Assembly (NCBI GenBank): GCA_023664775.1
Contig: JAMPEW010000001.1
Coordinates: forward strand, 62,001 to 126,000
Source: Clostridium sp.
GTDB lineage: Bacteria > Bacillota > Clostridia > Lachnospirales > Lachnospiraceae
DNA: 64,000 nt
Direction: 5' to 3'
The notes under the pieces were generated by a model. That model was not told the DNA's origin and searched no databases. It was given only the letters and a program-made list of their open reading frames with translations. Shown here piece by piece: positions 1 through 8,153 of the stretch (positions are counted from its first letter, which is position 1; each line of letters opens with the position of its first letter). The translations under genes were made by a program, and so were the position numbers.

Positions 1-218
1 CGGCAAGTCCATACAAATTTACAAGAAGCGTTATGAATGCCATTGATACGGAATATGATAAGAAATCCGATTTTGAGCTTGTCGATGAGCTTTGCAGACT
101 TTCAGGCGTAAAGGTTCCAAATGCAATTGAGGAAATAAGAACTGCGCCTGTAAGACATGATACGGTTTGTGATAAGGAAGCTATGCCTGATGAGGTAAAA
201 AAATTCCTTGGAATTTAG
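1..218 (+). CDS. thrC: Threonine synthase, C-terminal fragment (probable)
   Basis: An open frame enters from the left edge (first full codon at base 3) and stops at 218, so only about 71 C-terminal residues are visible. They begin ASPYKFTRSVMNAID and include SGVKVPNAIEEI and APVRHDTVCD. From memory this matches the tail of the long PLP-dependent threonine synthases of Clostridia, which convert O-phosphohomoserine to threonine. The catalytic part lies outside the window, so the call rests on tail resemblance only. The internal ATG at 33 is not taken as a start because the frame is open upstream of it. Confidence 0.7.
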   Translation, partial: ASPYKFTRSVMNAIDTEYDKKSDFELVDELCRLSGVKVPNAIEEIRTAPVRHDTVCDKEAMPDEVKKFLGI

Positions 219-225
219 GCAGATA

Positions 226-270
226 GCAGACAGTTCGATTGCACCATCCTGTCTATAAAAAAAACTAGGG
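226..270 (+). promoter_or_regulatory. preQ1-I riboswitch aptamer
   Basis: A six-pair stem, AGACAG (228-233) with CTGTCT (249-254), encloses a loop starting TTCGA and containing CACC. An A-rich tail, ATAAAAAAAACTAGG, follows at once. This is the small H-type pseudoknot layout of class I preQ1 riboswitches, where the end of the tail pairs back into the loop. It sits directly upstream of queD-queE-folE-queC, the pathway whose product it senses. Confidence 0.82.
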
Positions 271-298
271 CAGACCTTAATAAAATGTAAAGTGTGAG

Positions 299-347
299 GC
301 TGCCATAGGATTGTTTTTTTGATAGTTACTTATGGCAGCTTTAATTT
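299..347 (+). terminator. Hairpin downstream of the preQ1 aptamer, probable attenuator
   Basis: GCTGCCATA (299-307) pairs with TATGGCAGC (331-339) as a perfect nine-base stem, followed by TTTAATTTA. The 23-base loop itself holds a run of seven T. Its place between the aptamer and queD suggests the expression platform. The long loop and broken T tract make it an atypical intrinsic terminator; the 3' arm also lies about 20 bases before the queD ribosome binding site. Confidence 0.5.
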
Positions 348-367
348 ATCTTTACGGGAGGCGAAAC

Positions 368-787
368 ATGTATACATTAAAAACAGATTCTGACTTTGAC
401 AGCGCACATTTTCTAAAGGGCTATGATGGGAAATGCTCAAATATTCATGGACACAGATGGACTGTGGAAATTGAAGTTTTCAGCGGGGAACTTGTGGAAA
501 GCGGAAGTCTGAGAGGAATGATAGTGGACTTTGCCAAGCTGAAAGAGGATTTAAAAAAAATAACAGGCAGGCTGGATCATGCCCTCATAATAGAAAGGGG
601 AAGCCTGAAGGAAAAAACGCTGGAGGCTCTTTTGGAGGAGAGCTTTGAGATTATTCAGCTTGATTTTAGGCCGACAGCGGAAAATTTTGCAAAATACTTT
701 TATGACAGCATGAAATGCTTAGGGTACAGCGTCAAAAGGGCAACAGTATATGAAACACCGAAAAACTGCGCCTCCTTTGCAGAATAA
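368..787 (+). CDS. queD: 6-carboxy-5,6,7,8-tetrahydropterin synthase QueD
   Basis: A 139-residue member of the 6-pyruvoyl-tetrahydropterin synthase family. It converts 7,8-dihydroneopterin triphosphate to 6-carboxytetrahydropterin, the second step to preQ0. The zinc site is visible as DSAHF near the N-terminus and the HGHRW motif; the C-terminal VYETPKNCA is also typical. I chose ATG 368 because GGGAG lies eight bases upstream; an in-frame ATG at 332 lies within the attenuator hairpin and lacks a ribosome binding site. First gene of the riboswitch-controlled operon. Confidence 0.93.
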   Translation: MYTLKTDSDFDSAHFLKGYDGKCSNIHGHRWTVEIEVFSGELVESGSLRGMIVDFAKLKEDLKKITGRLDHALIIERGSLKEKTLEALLEESFEIIQLDFRPTAENFAKYFYDSMKCLGYSVKRATVYETPKNCASFAE

Positions 788-821
788 ACGCTGTTAATAT
801 ATAATAGAGGTAATATGAAAA

Positions 822-1490
822 ATGGATACATTTCATGTCGTTGAAAAATTTGTAAGCATAAACGGAGAGGCGGCGCATGCGGGTGAGCTTGCCTGCTTTA
901 TCAGGTTTGCAGGCTGTAATCTTAATTGCAGCTATTGTGATACAGCATGGGCGAATAAAAAGGATGTTTTATTTGAAAGCGTAACTGGTGAGGAACTATG
1001 CGATTACATAGTAAAATCCGGGGTTTTTAACGTGACGCTGACTGGGGGCGAGCCGTTGCTTCAGCCTGATATTGATAAGCTGCTTTCTAAGCTGTCAAAA
1101 AATGATAATCTTAGAATAGAAGTAGAAACCAACGGCTCAATAGATGTGTCAAGCTATTTTGACATAGGCGATAACATAGAATTTACCATTGATTATAAGC
1201 TGCCGAAAAGCGGTATGTCAGATAAGATGTGTCTTGACAACTTTAAAAAAGCAAGGTCCAAAGATACGGTTAAATTTGTCGTTTCTGATTATAATGATTT
1301 AGTGGAAGCAAAAAAAGTGATAGAGGATTATGGACTGGCAGATAAAACAAAGGTGTATTTAAGCGCTGCATTTAATAGTATTACGCCGAAGGATATTGTT
1401 GCATTTATGATTGAAAATAATATGAATAAGATTCGCATACAGCTTCAGATGCATAAATACATTTGGGAGCCTGACAGGAAGGGAGTATAA
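822..1490 (+). CDS. queE: 7-carboxy-7-deazaguanine synthase QueE (radical SAM)
   Basis: A 222-residue radical SAM enzyme that rearranges 6-carboxytetrahydropterin to 7-carboxy-7-deazaguanine. The cluster-binding CNLNCSYC (CxxxCxxC spacing, as usual for QueE of Firmicutes) lies near residue 32, and the SAM-binding [10 protein letters not shown] near residue 73. The protein is short, as expected for QueE, which has a trimmed radical SAM barrel. The start at 822 has AGAGG about 11 bases upstream. It lies between queD and folE with only one base before folE. Confidence 0.93.
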   Translation: MDTFHVVEKFVSINGEAAHAGELACFIRFAGCNLNCSYCDTAWANKKDVLFESVTGEELCDYIVKSGVFNVTLTGGEPLLQPDIDKLLSKLSKNDNLRIEVETNGSIDVSSYFDIGDNIEFTIDYKLPKSGMSDKMCLDNFKKARSKDTVKFVVSDYNDLVEAKKVIEDYGLADKTKVYLSAAFNSITPKDIVAFMIENNMNKIRIQLQMHKYIWEPDRKGV

Positions 1491-1491
1491 A

Positions 1492-2070
1492 ATGGCAATA
1501 GATAAGGAAGCAATAAAGGAGCATATAAAGGGAATACTTGCAGCACTTGGCGATGATCCTGAAAGAGAGGGTTTAAGAGATACGCCTGATCGGGTTGCGC
1601 GTATGTATGAGGAAGTATTTGAGGGAATGAATTATACAAATGACCAGATTGCCGAACTGTTTTCAAAATCCTTTGAACAGCCGGAGGGTCTTACGCAGGA
1701 TATGGTGCTTGTTAAGGATATTGATATATTTTCTTACTGTGAGCACCATTTGGCGCTTATGTATGACATGAAGGTTTCAGTGGCATATATTCCGAGAGGA
1801 AGGGTATTAGGGCTTAGCAAAATTGCCCGTATTGCCGATATGGCGGCAAAACGTCTGCAGCTTCAGGAACGCATAGGCTCGGATATTGCCTATATTATGG
1901 AAAAGGTTACAGGCTCGCCCGATATAGCTGTTATTATTGAGGGGAGTCATAGCTGTATGACTGCAAGAGGAATAAAAAATGCACATGCAAAAACTGTGAC
2001 GACTACAATGAGGGGAAGCTTTGAAGCTGACAAGGATTTGCAGGAACGGCTTATGCTGCTTTTAAAGTGA
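1492..2070 (+). CDS. folE: GTP cyclohydrolase I FolE
   Basis: A 192-residue GTP cyclohydrolase I, close to the family length. It opens GTP to 7,8-dihydroneopterin triphosphate, the shared precursor of folate and queuosine; in this operon it feeds QueD. The zinc and catalytic residues are seen in [13 protein letters not shown] and in the later SHSCMTARG (the CMxxRG motif). The ATG follows the queE stop by one base, and the ribosome binding site GGGAG overlaps the end of queE, so the two are probably translationally coupled. Confidence 0.95.
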   Translation: MAIDKEAIKEHIKGILAALGDDPEREGLRDTPDRVARMYEEVFEGMNYTNDQIAELFSKSFEQPEGLTQDMVLVKDIDIFSYCEHHLALMYDMKVSVAYIPRGRVLGLSKIARIADMAAKRLQLQERIGSDIAYIMEKVTGSPDIAVIIEGSHSCMTARGIKNAHAKTVTTTMRGSFEADKDLQERLMLLLK

Positions 2071-2135
2071 TAAAGATAAAAGCATGATAAAAATAACATT
2101 GGAAAAATAAGAAAAATGAAAGGTACTTGGGACAA

Positions 2136-2804
2136 ATGAAAAATAAAAAGGAAGCGGTTGTTGTTTTCAGTGGAGGACAGGACAGTACGACCTGCTTATT
2201 ATGGGCAATTAAAAAATATGACAATGTGTATGCAGTGTCCTTTGACTACAACCAAAGACATAAGCTTGAGCTTGCATGTGCAAAGAAAATATGTGATAAA
2301 TATAACATCAGCCATACTATACTTGACATGTCGCTTTTAAATCAGCTTGCGCCAAACTCACTTACAAGGGCTGAAATAAAGGTTGACAGTGATGCGCCTG
2401 AAAACGGAACGCCCAACTCCTTTGTTGATGGAAGAAATATGTTATTTCTTACATTTGCGGCTGTATTTGCAAAGCAAAAAGGAATTACAGATATCATTAC
2501 GGGTGTCTCCCAAAGCGACTTTTCAGGTTATCCTGATTGCAGGGATGTTTTTATAAAATCACTGAACACGACATTAAATCTTGCCATGGATTATGAATTT
2601 GACATAATTACGCCTCTTATGTGGCTTGATAAAAAAGAAACATGGGAGCTGGCAGATAAGCTTGGAGGCTTTGAAACGGTTAAAAATATGACGCTTACAT
2701 GTTATAATGGCATCATGGGTGACGGATGCGGCGCCTGCCCTGCATGTAAGCTTAGAAAAAAAGGCTTGGACGCATACGTAAAGACAAGGCAGGAGGTTAT
2801 ATGA
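2136..2804 (+). CDS. queC: 7-cyano-7-deazaguanine (preQ0) synthase QueC
   Basis: An ATP-dependent PP-loop enzyme of about 222 residues that turns 7-carboxy-7-deazaguanine into preQ0. The pyrophosphate loop SGGQDSTTC is at the N-terminus, and a zinc site of the form C-(x)n-CGACPAC closes the C-terminus. I prefer ATG 2136 over the in-frame TTG 2127 because AAAGG at 2119-2123 is too close to the TTG. It ends the queuosine block; its stop overlaps the start of the next gene by four bases (ATGA). Confidence 0.93.
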   Translation: MKNKKEAVVVFSGGQDSTTCLLWAIKKYDNVYAVSFDYNQRHKLELACAKKICDKYNISHTILDMSLLNQLAPNSLTRAEIKVDSDAPENGTPNSFVDGRNMLFLTFAAVFAKQKGITDIITGVSQSDFSGYPDCRDVFIKSLNTTLNLAMDYEFDIITPLMWLDKKETWELADKLGGFETVKNMTLTCYNGIMGDGCGACPACKLRKKGLDAYVKTRQEVI

Positions 2805-3802
2805 AGAAATTACTTTTTATTATAAATCCAAAAGCAGGAAGAACAGCAATCAAGGGCGACTTATTTGAAATCATCATGACATTTGCCAGCAGGGAGTATG
2901 ATGTCTGCATTTATCCTACAAAGGGACCAAATGATGCGGCAAGAAAGGTACGTGAGGATGGGACAAAATATGATATGATTGTGTGTGCCGGAGGTGACGG
3001 AACCTTAAGAGATACGGTATGTGGTTATATGGATATGGGAGAAAAAAAGAGCTCCATAGGGTATATACCGGTAGGTACGACGAATGATTTTGCCAGAAGT
3101 CTTGGCATATCAAGAAAACCGATTGAGGCGGCGGCGCAGATTGTAAACGGCACGGAACAGTTTGTGGACGTGGGGAGATTTGAGGATAAGCATTTTGTTT
3201 ATATTGCCGCATTTGGAATTTTTACGGACATATCCTACAGCACGAAGCAGTCCTTAAAAAGAGTGCTCGGACACAGCGCTTATGTTGTTGAGGCATTGAA
3301 AAACATAGCAAACTTCAAGTCATATAAGCTTGAGGCACAATTTGATGATGCCTTAATCACAGGAGAATATATATATGGAATGATAACAAACTCCTTTTCT
3401 GTTGCGGGCTTTAAAATAAGAGGCACAAAGCACGTTGTTTTGGACGATGGCAAGTTTGACTGCTTTTTCATAAAAAAACCGCAAAATCCTGCGGAGCTAC
3501 AGCAGATTTTGTCAGCGATTGTGACAAATGATGATGTTGAAGGCAATGAAATGTTTTTTCAAATAAAAGCGGCAAAAATCCATATAATAAGTGAGACCCC
3601 TATTGAGTGGACGCTTGATGGCGAATTTGGCGGAGAAACAAATGAGGCTACAATCATAAATGAAAAGCAGGCTGTGGGCATTTACCATGATGCAAGCTAT
3701 GCAAAGGGAATAACGGAAAGCGAAAGCAGTGATGAAAGCGCCATAACTGATTTGGAGGAATTTGATGACATGTATGACGACTACTATGATGGCTGGGAGT
3801 AG
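2801..3802 (+). CDS. Diacylglycerol kinase-family lipid kinase (YegS/BmrU type)
   Basis: A 333-residue soluble lipid kinase. The nucleotide-binding [10 protein letters not shown] is near residue 65 and [15 protein letters not shown] near residue 88, both hallmarks of the DAGK catalytic domain; the C-terminal half is the beta-sandwich that carries the substrate. The last 35 residues are very acidic ([18 protein letters not shown]) and not part of the family fold. It is translationally coupled to queC although its function, probably phosphorylation of diacylglycerol or a similar lipid, is unrelated to queuosine. The exact substrate cannot be read from sequence. Confidence 0.85.
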   Translation: MKKLLFIINPKAGRTAIKGDLFEIIMTFASREYDVCIYPTKGPNDAARKVREDGTKYDMIVCAGGDGTLRDTVCGYMDMGEKKSSIGYIPVGTTNDFARSLGISRKPIEAAAQIVNGTEQFVDVGRFEDKHFVYIAAFGIFTDISYSTKQSLKRVLGHSAYVVEALKNIANFKSYKLEAQFDDALITGEYIYGMITNSFSVAGFKIRGTKHVVLDDGKFDCFFIKKPQNPAELQQILSAIVTNDDVEGNEMFFQIKAAKIHIISETPIEWTLDGEFGGETNEATIINEKQAVGIYHDASYAKGITESESSDESAITDLEEFDDMYDDYYDGWE

Positions 3803-3847
3803 GCTGCTGTCTGCGTGTGTATCTTAAATCGAGGCATTTCCTTTTCC

Positions 3848-3876
3848 TTTACATTTTATGGAAATTAGAATATAAT
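3848..3876 (+). promoter_or_regulatory. Sigma-A promoter of glmM
   Basis: TTTACA at 3848-3853 and a perfect TATAAT at 3871-3876 are separated by 17 bases. Transcription would begin near 3883, at the hairpin around the glmM ribosome binding site. Confidence 0.75.
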
Positions 3877-3880
3877 ATAA

Positions 3881-3912
3881 GGTAATATGTCTATAGAAAG
3901 GAATATATTACC
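3881..3912 (+). promoter_or_regulatory. Leader hairpin enclosing the glmM ribosome binding site
   Basis: GGTAATAT (3881-3888) and ATATTACC (3905-3912) are perfect inverse complements. The 16-base loop holds GAAAGGA, the ribosome binding site, and the ATG follows the stem immediately. With transcription starting about 3883, the mRNA leader would be almost nothing but this hairpin. It could protect the 5' end or tune translation; which is unknown. Confidence 0.55.
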
Positions 3913-5271
3913 ATGGGTAAATATTTTGGTACGGATGGCTTTAGAGGAGAAGCAAACGTTTTTTTAACTGTAGAGCATGCGTATAAAGTTGGAAGATATG
4001 TAGGTTATTATTTTGGGAAAAAGAGAACAGATGGTGAAAGGGCGCGCATCGTAATAGGAAAAGATACAAGACGTTCCAGCTATATGTTTGAATATTCCCT
4101 TGTGGCAGGCATTACGGCAAGCGGTGCTGATGTATACCTTATGCATGTAACACCGACTCCGAGTGTGTCATATATAACAAGAGTTGATGAGTTTGATTGT
4201 GGCATAATGATTTCTGCAAGCCACAATCCGTTTTATGATAATGGCATAAAGCTGATTAACAGCCGAGGCTCAAAAATGGAGGCTGAGGTTGAGGAGGAAA
4301 TTGAGCGGTATATTGACGGCGAGATACCGGAGATACCATTTGCCGTAAAGGAAAATATCGGAAGGACTACGGACTATTCCATGGGAAGAAACAGATATAT
4401 CGGCTATCTTATGACGCTCCCTACCCGTTCCTTTAAGAATTTAAGAATTGGTCTTGACTGTGCAAACGGCGCTGCCTCCACTGTTGCGAAGGCAGTTTTT
4501 GATGCACTTGGCGCAAAGACATATGTTATAAACAATGACCCTGACGGAACGAATATCAATACAAATTGTGGTTCCACCCACATAGAGGGACTTCAGAAAT
4601 TTGTAATTGAAAATAATTTGGATGCAGGCTTTGCATACGATGGTGATGCCGACCGCTGCCTTGCTGTGGACGAAAAGGGCAACCTTGTTGACGGCGATAA
4701 AATACTGTATATTTGCGGAAAATATATGAGGGATAACGGAAAGCTTACTGGAAATACAATTGTGACGACAATCATGTCAAATCTCGGTCTGTATAAGGCA
4801 TTGGACGCTGAGGGCATAGAGTACGCTAAGACAACTGTGGGAGACAAATATGTCTATGAGTGTATGATGGAAAACGGATATGTGCTTGGCGGTGAGCAGA
4901 GTGGACATATTATCTTTTCAAAATATGCAAGAACCGGGGATGGTGTTCTCACATCGCTGAAGCTCATGGAGACGGTAATAGAAAGCAAGACGACAATGTC
5001 TGAGCTTACAAGAGATGTTAAAATATATCCGCAGCTCCTTGAAAATGTTAAGGTTGTTGATAAAAAACCTGTGATGGAGGATGCTGACGTTCTCGCTGCC
5101 GTAGACGCAGTGGCAGAAAAATTAGGCGATAACGGACGTGTGCTGCTTCGGGAAAGTGGAACAGAGCCTGTTGTCAGGGTTATGGTTGAAGCAGAAACGG
5201 ATGAAATATGTAACGATTGTGTAGCCTCCGTGGTGCAAATTATAAAGGCTAAGGGTTACGAGGTACAGTAA
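3913..5271 (+). CDS. glmM: Phosphoglucosamine mutase GlmM
   Basis: A 452-residue alpha-D-phosphohexomutase that interconverts glucosamine-6-phosphate and glucosamine-1-phosphate for UDP-GlcNAc and hence peptidoglycan. It starts MGKYFGTDGFRGEAN, typical of GlmM. The phosphoserine loop is ISASHNPFYDNG (near residue 101), the metal loop is DGDADRC (near 243) and the sugar-binding loop is GGEQSGH (near 327). The C-terminal phosphate-binding RESGTEPVVRVM is present. Length is normal. It heads a probable operon with the glycosyl transferase and rfbD. Confidence 0.95.
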   Translation: MGKYFGTDGFRGEANVFLTVEHAYKVGRYVGYYFGKKRTDGERARIVIGKDTRRSSYMFEYSLVAGITASGADVYLMHVTPTPSVSYITRVDEFDCGIMISASHNPFYDNGIKLINSRGSKMEAEVEEEIERYIDGEIPEIPFAVKENIGRTTDYSMGRNRYIGYLMTLPTRSFKNLRIGLDCANGAASTVAKAVFDALGAKTYVINNDPDGTNINTNCGSTHIEGLQKFVIENNLDAGFAYDGDADRCLAVDEKGNLVDGDKILYICGKYMRDNGKLTGNTIVTTIMSNLGLYKALDAEGIEYAKTTVGDKYVYECMMENGYVLGGEQSGHIIFSKYARTGDGVLTSLKLMETVIESKTTMSELTRDVKIYPQLLENVKVVDKKPVMEDADVLAAVDAVAEKLGDNGRVLLRESGTEPVVRVMVEAETDEICNDCVASVVQIIKAKGYEVQ

Positions 5272-5284
5272 TCAAGGTGTTAGG

Positions 5285-6673
5285 ATGAAAAGAAAACTTA
5301 GAAAGCTTGAAACATCAATCATATTTGTGTTGAAGATGTCTCTTTATGCCATATTGTTTTTTATATTTTACGTGATGTATGCACAAAAAAACAGGCAGCT
5401 TTATAATGTATCAAGAACATCAGTCATTGTGATTGTTTCATGTCTTATTATGGGATATATGTTTTCTAATATATACGGAAGATATGACATCGGAAAGAGA
5501 AAAAGCAAGCCTATTGTAAATTCTATTTTTCTCACGATATTATTTACAAACATCATAGGTATGCTTGCACTTTCCGTCATGAACACAAATACACAAAATA
5601 ATCATGTGTTCCAATTGGAGCAGCCCTTTTTAATTATTCCCATAACTGCCATTCAGTATGTTGTGATACTGATATATGTATATGGCGGTAATGCATTGTA
5701 TTTCAAGCTGTACGACCCTGAAAAATGTATTATTATAACCTCGTCCCAAAGAAGCTTAAACGAGGTAGTACGGGGAATAAAAAAGTACAAGCTGCAATAC
5801 AGCATAAAGCGGGCTGTTGATTACCGTAATGAAAATTTAAAACAGTATATTAAAGAAAACGATACAGTTTTTATATATGATGTTCCGGTGCAGGAACGGA
5901 CGGATATTATTGAATACTGTTATCAGAATATGAAAAATGTTTACTTTAACCCAAGCATGCATGACGTTGTGGAAAGAAATACAAAGCATATTATTTTGGA
6001 TGATGTTTCACTGTTTGGGAATTTTTCCAAGGGACTTACACTGGAGCAAAGAATATTAAAGAGAGCATTTGATATTGTAATATCAGTTGTTGCGCTTATT
6101 GTCACCTCGCCAATTCTTTTGGTGGCAGCCATCTGTATCAAGGCTGAGGATGGCGGAAAGGTTATTTTCAAGCAAAACAGGGCTACGAGATACGGAAGAA
6201 TATTCTCTGTATACAAGCTTAGAACCATGAAAGAGGATGTGGAAAATTATTCGGCGGTAGAGGATGATGTAAGGGTAACGAAGGTAGGCAGAATTTTAAG
6301 AAAATACAGAATAGATGAGATACCACAGTTTTGTAATGTTTTAAGGGGAGAGATGAGTGTTGTGGGTCCAAGACCTGAGATGCTTGCAAATATTTTCAAC
6401 TACACATCGGAATTTCCTGAGTTTGAGTACCGCTTACGTGTAAAGGCAGGTATAACGGGACATGCGCAGATAGCGGGGAAATATAATACATCCCCAAGGG
6501 ACAAGCTGATTCTTGACCTTATATATATTGAGGAATACAGCTTTTGGCTTGATATAAAGCTCATATTTCAGACAATTACCGTATTGTTAAAAAAGGATAG
6601 TACGGAAGCCTTCAAAAGAGAGGATGAAATGGAATTTGAGGGGTATGACAGCGGCGACGGCAAAGAACAATAA
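5285..6673 (+). CDS. Polyprenyl glycosylphosphotransferase (exopolysaccharide priming sugar transferase)
   Basis: A 462-residue membrane enzyme that transfers a sugar-1-phosphate to undecaprenyl phosphate, the first step of a capsule or exopolysaccharide. The N-terminal 140 residues hold about four membrane segments, a middle part resembles a CoA-binding-like fold, and the C-terminal domain (about 255 to 450) is the bacterial sugar transferase core, seen in LKRAFDIVIS, YKLRTMKED, VVGPRPE and ITGHAQIAGKYN. AAGGTG lies five bases before the start. Which sugar it uses is not evident. Confidence 0.9.
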   Translation: MKRKLRKLETSIIFVLKMSLYAILFFIFYVMYAQKNRQLYNVSRTSVIVIVSCLIMGYMFSNIYGRYDIGKRKSKPIVNSIFLTILFTNIIGMLALSVMNTNTQNNHVFQLEQPFLIIPITAIQYVVILIYVYGGNALYFKLYDPEKCIIITSSQRSLNEVVRGIKKYKLQYSIKRAVDYRNENLKQYIKENDTVFIYDVPVQERTDIIEYCYQNMKNVYFNPSMHDVVERNTKHIILDDVSLFGNFSKGLTLEQRILKRAFDIVISVVALIVTSPILLVAAICIKAEDGGKVIFKQNRATRYGRIFSVYKLRTMKEDVENYSAVEDDVRVTKVGRILRKYRIDEIPQFCNVLRGEMSVVGPRPEMLANIFNYTSEFPEFEYRLRVKAGITGHAQIAGKYNTSPRDKLILDLIYIEEYSFWLDIKLIFQTITVLLKKDSTEAFKREDEMEFEGYDSGDGKEQ

Positions 6674-6707
6674 ATATGATTATATTTTGATGATTTAGGA
6701 GAAATGT

Positions 6708-7550
6708 ATGAAAAAGATTTTGGTAACAGGCTGTAACGGTCAGCTTGGCAGGGCAATCAATGAGGTATATAAGAATGAACAGGCAGAGCTTATTAACACG
6801 GATGTGGAGGATTTGGATATAACGTGCATTGACGCTGTTGTGGATTTTATTTCCGAAAAAAAGCCTGATGTTATTATAAACTGTGCCGCACACACAAACG
6901 TAAACGCATGTGAAACGCAGTGGGATTTGGCATATAAGATAAATGCCATTGGACCAAGAAATTTAAGCATTGCAGCGGCAAAAACAGGTGCAAAGCTGAT
7001 ACATGTTTCTACAGATTATGTGTTTGACGGAACAGCAGTTGAGCCGTATAACGAATTTTCAAAGACTGCACCCCTTGGAGCATATGGTAAGACGAAGCTT
7101 GCAGGCGAGGAATTTGTAAAACAGTTTGCAGACAAATTTTTTATTGTGCGGACGGCATGGCTTTACGGCGATGGAAAAAATTTTGTGAAAACAATGCTTA
7201 CCCTTGCCGAAACCCACGACGAGGTAAGCGTGGTAGGAGATCAGATTGGTTCCCCTACAAGTGCAATGGAGCTTGCAAGGATGATAAAGTTTATCGAACC
7301 TACGGAAAATTATGGAGTGTTTCATGGAACCTGTGAGGGCTTTTGCTCATGGGCAGACTTCACCGAGGAGATATTCAGGCTTGCAGGGCTTTCCACAAAA
7401 GTGAAGCATATTACAACCGAAGAATATCCAACGCCGGCAAAGAGACCTGCATATTCCGTTTTGGATAATTATATGCTGAGGCTTACAACGAATTATCAGT
7501 TTGCAGAGTGGAAGGATGCACTGAAAGAATACATGGAGAACAGAAAATAA
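6708..7550 (+). CDS. rfbD: dTDP-4-dehydrorhamnose reductase RfbD
   Basis: A 280-residue extended short-chain dehydrogenase that makes dTDP-L-rhamnose in the last step of its synthesis. It shows the NADP-binding VTGCNGQLGRAI at the N-terminus, STDYVFDGT near residue 103 and the catalytic YGKTKLAGE (YxxxK) near 126. The other rhamnose genes (rfbA, rfbB, rfbC) are not in the window. It follows the glycosylphosphotransferase by 34 bases with AGGAG six bases before the ATG, and a strong terminator follows directly, so it probably ends the glmM operon. Confidence 0.93.
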   Translation: MKKILVTGCNGQLGRAINEVYKNEQAELINTDVEDLDITCIDAVVDFISEKKPDVIINCAAHTNVNACETQWDLAYKINAIGPRNLSIAAAKTGAKLIHVSTDYVFDGTAVEPYNEFSKTAPLGAYGKTKLAGEEFVKQFADKFFIVRTAWLYGDGKNFVKTMLTLAETHDEVSVVGDQIGSPTSAMELARMIKFIEPTENYGVFHGTCEGFCSWADFTEEIFRLAGLSTKVKHITTEEYPTPAKRPAYSVLDNYMLRLTTNYQFAEWKDALKEYMENRK

Positions 7551-7590
7551 TAAATAAGGGGCTGTGACAGCCCCTTATTTATTATTTTTC
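7546..7590. terminator. Bidirectional intrinsic terminator
   Basis: The stem AATAAGGGGCTG / CAGCCCCTTATT around a TGA loop is perfect and is extended by A/T pairs on both sides, giving T runs in each direction. It serves rfbD on the plus strand and the PilZ gene on the minus strand, whose stop codon lies inside it. Confidence 0.92.
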
Positions 7591-7944
7591 TTTTGAAGTT
7601 TTATACCGCTCGGCATATTCATCAAAAAGGTGATGATACATGGATGGAAGCCCCACAAATTCACATCCGTACCTGTAACCTGCATTACCGATTGGAGTTT
7701 CGTAGAGGATTTTGACGACTGACAAAATAATCTCATCAGTACCAACAAATTCGATTGTGGCATTAAAATAGTAATCAACAGGAAGCTTGCTGGCAGACAT
7801 AAAACCGATACCTGCCTTTGAAATATCAAAAACCTCAATCTCTGCATCTAAGGCATCTATGTTTATTCCATCCTGTTTAAAAAGGTTTGAAACCTCAAGT
7901 TTCAGCTTAATTGGTAATCGTTCGTATTTTCTTTTCTCTTGCAT
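7582..7944 (-). CDS. PilZ domain protein (cyclic-di-GMP binding)
   Basis: A 120-residue single-domain PilZ protein. The c-di-GMP-binding RxxxR is seen in RKYER near the N-terminus, and the second motif as DISKAGIGF (DxSxxGxxF) near residue 48. The start at 7944 is chosen because GGAGGA lies eight bases upstream; an earlier in-frame ATG at 7965 precedes that ribosome binding site. On the minus strand, TATAAT (7986-7991) and TGGAAA (8009-8014) with a 17-base spacer form a likely promoter. It may act as a receptor for the pool degraded by HD-GYP proteins such as the one at 40791. Confidence 0.85.
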   Translation of the reverse strand: MQEKRKYERLPIKLKLEVSNLFKQDGINIDALDAEIEVFDISKAGIGFMSASKLPVDYYFNATIEFVGTDEIILSVVKILYETPIGNAGYRYGCEFVGLPSMYHHLFDEYAERYKTSKEK

Positions 7945-8046
7945 AAAAAAATCCTCCGAATACATTTATAAAATCTGTTGTGCATATTATATCAAAAAAA
8001 TATATATATTTCCATAATTTTTTTCATATGTCACAACATAAAATAT

Positions 8047-8075
8047 TTGACAGTTTAATCCAACTAAGGCATAAT
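8047..8075 (+). promoter_or_regulatory. Sigma-A promoter of purB
   Basis: A consensus TTGACA (8047-8052) and CATAAT (8070-8075) are 17 bases apart, leaving a leader of about 70 bases before the purB start. Confidence 0.7.
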
Positions 8076-8153
8076 TTACATTGTTGCTGAGATTGACGTG
8101 AAAGCTGCCTGATGAACAGGGCTTTTAGACAAAAAAATGGAAGGATGTATGTT

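Noticed and set aside
7575-7847. Minus-strand frame overlapping the PilZ gene
   Set aside because: It is a shadow of the PilZ gene in another frame, with no ribosome binding site or recognisable motif.
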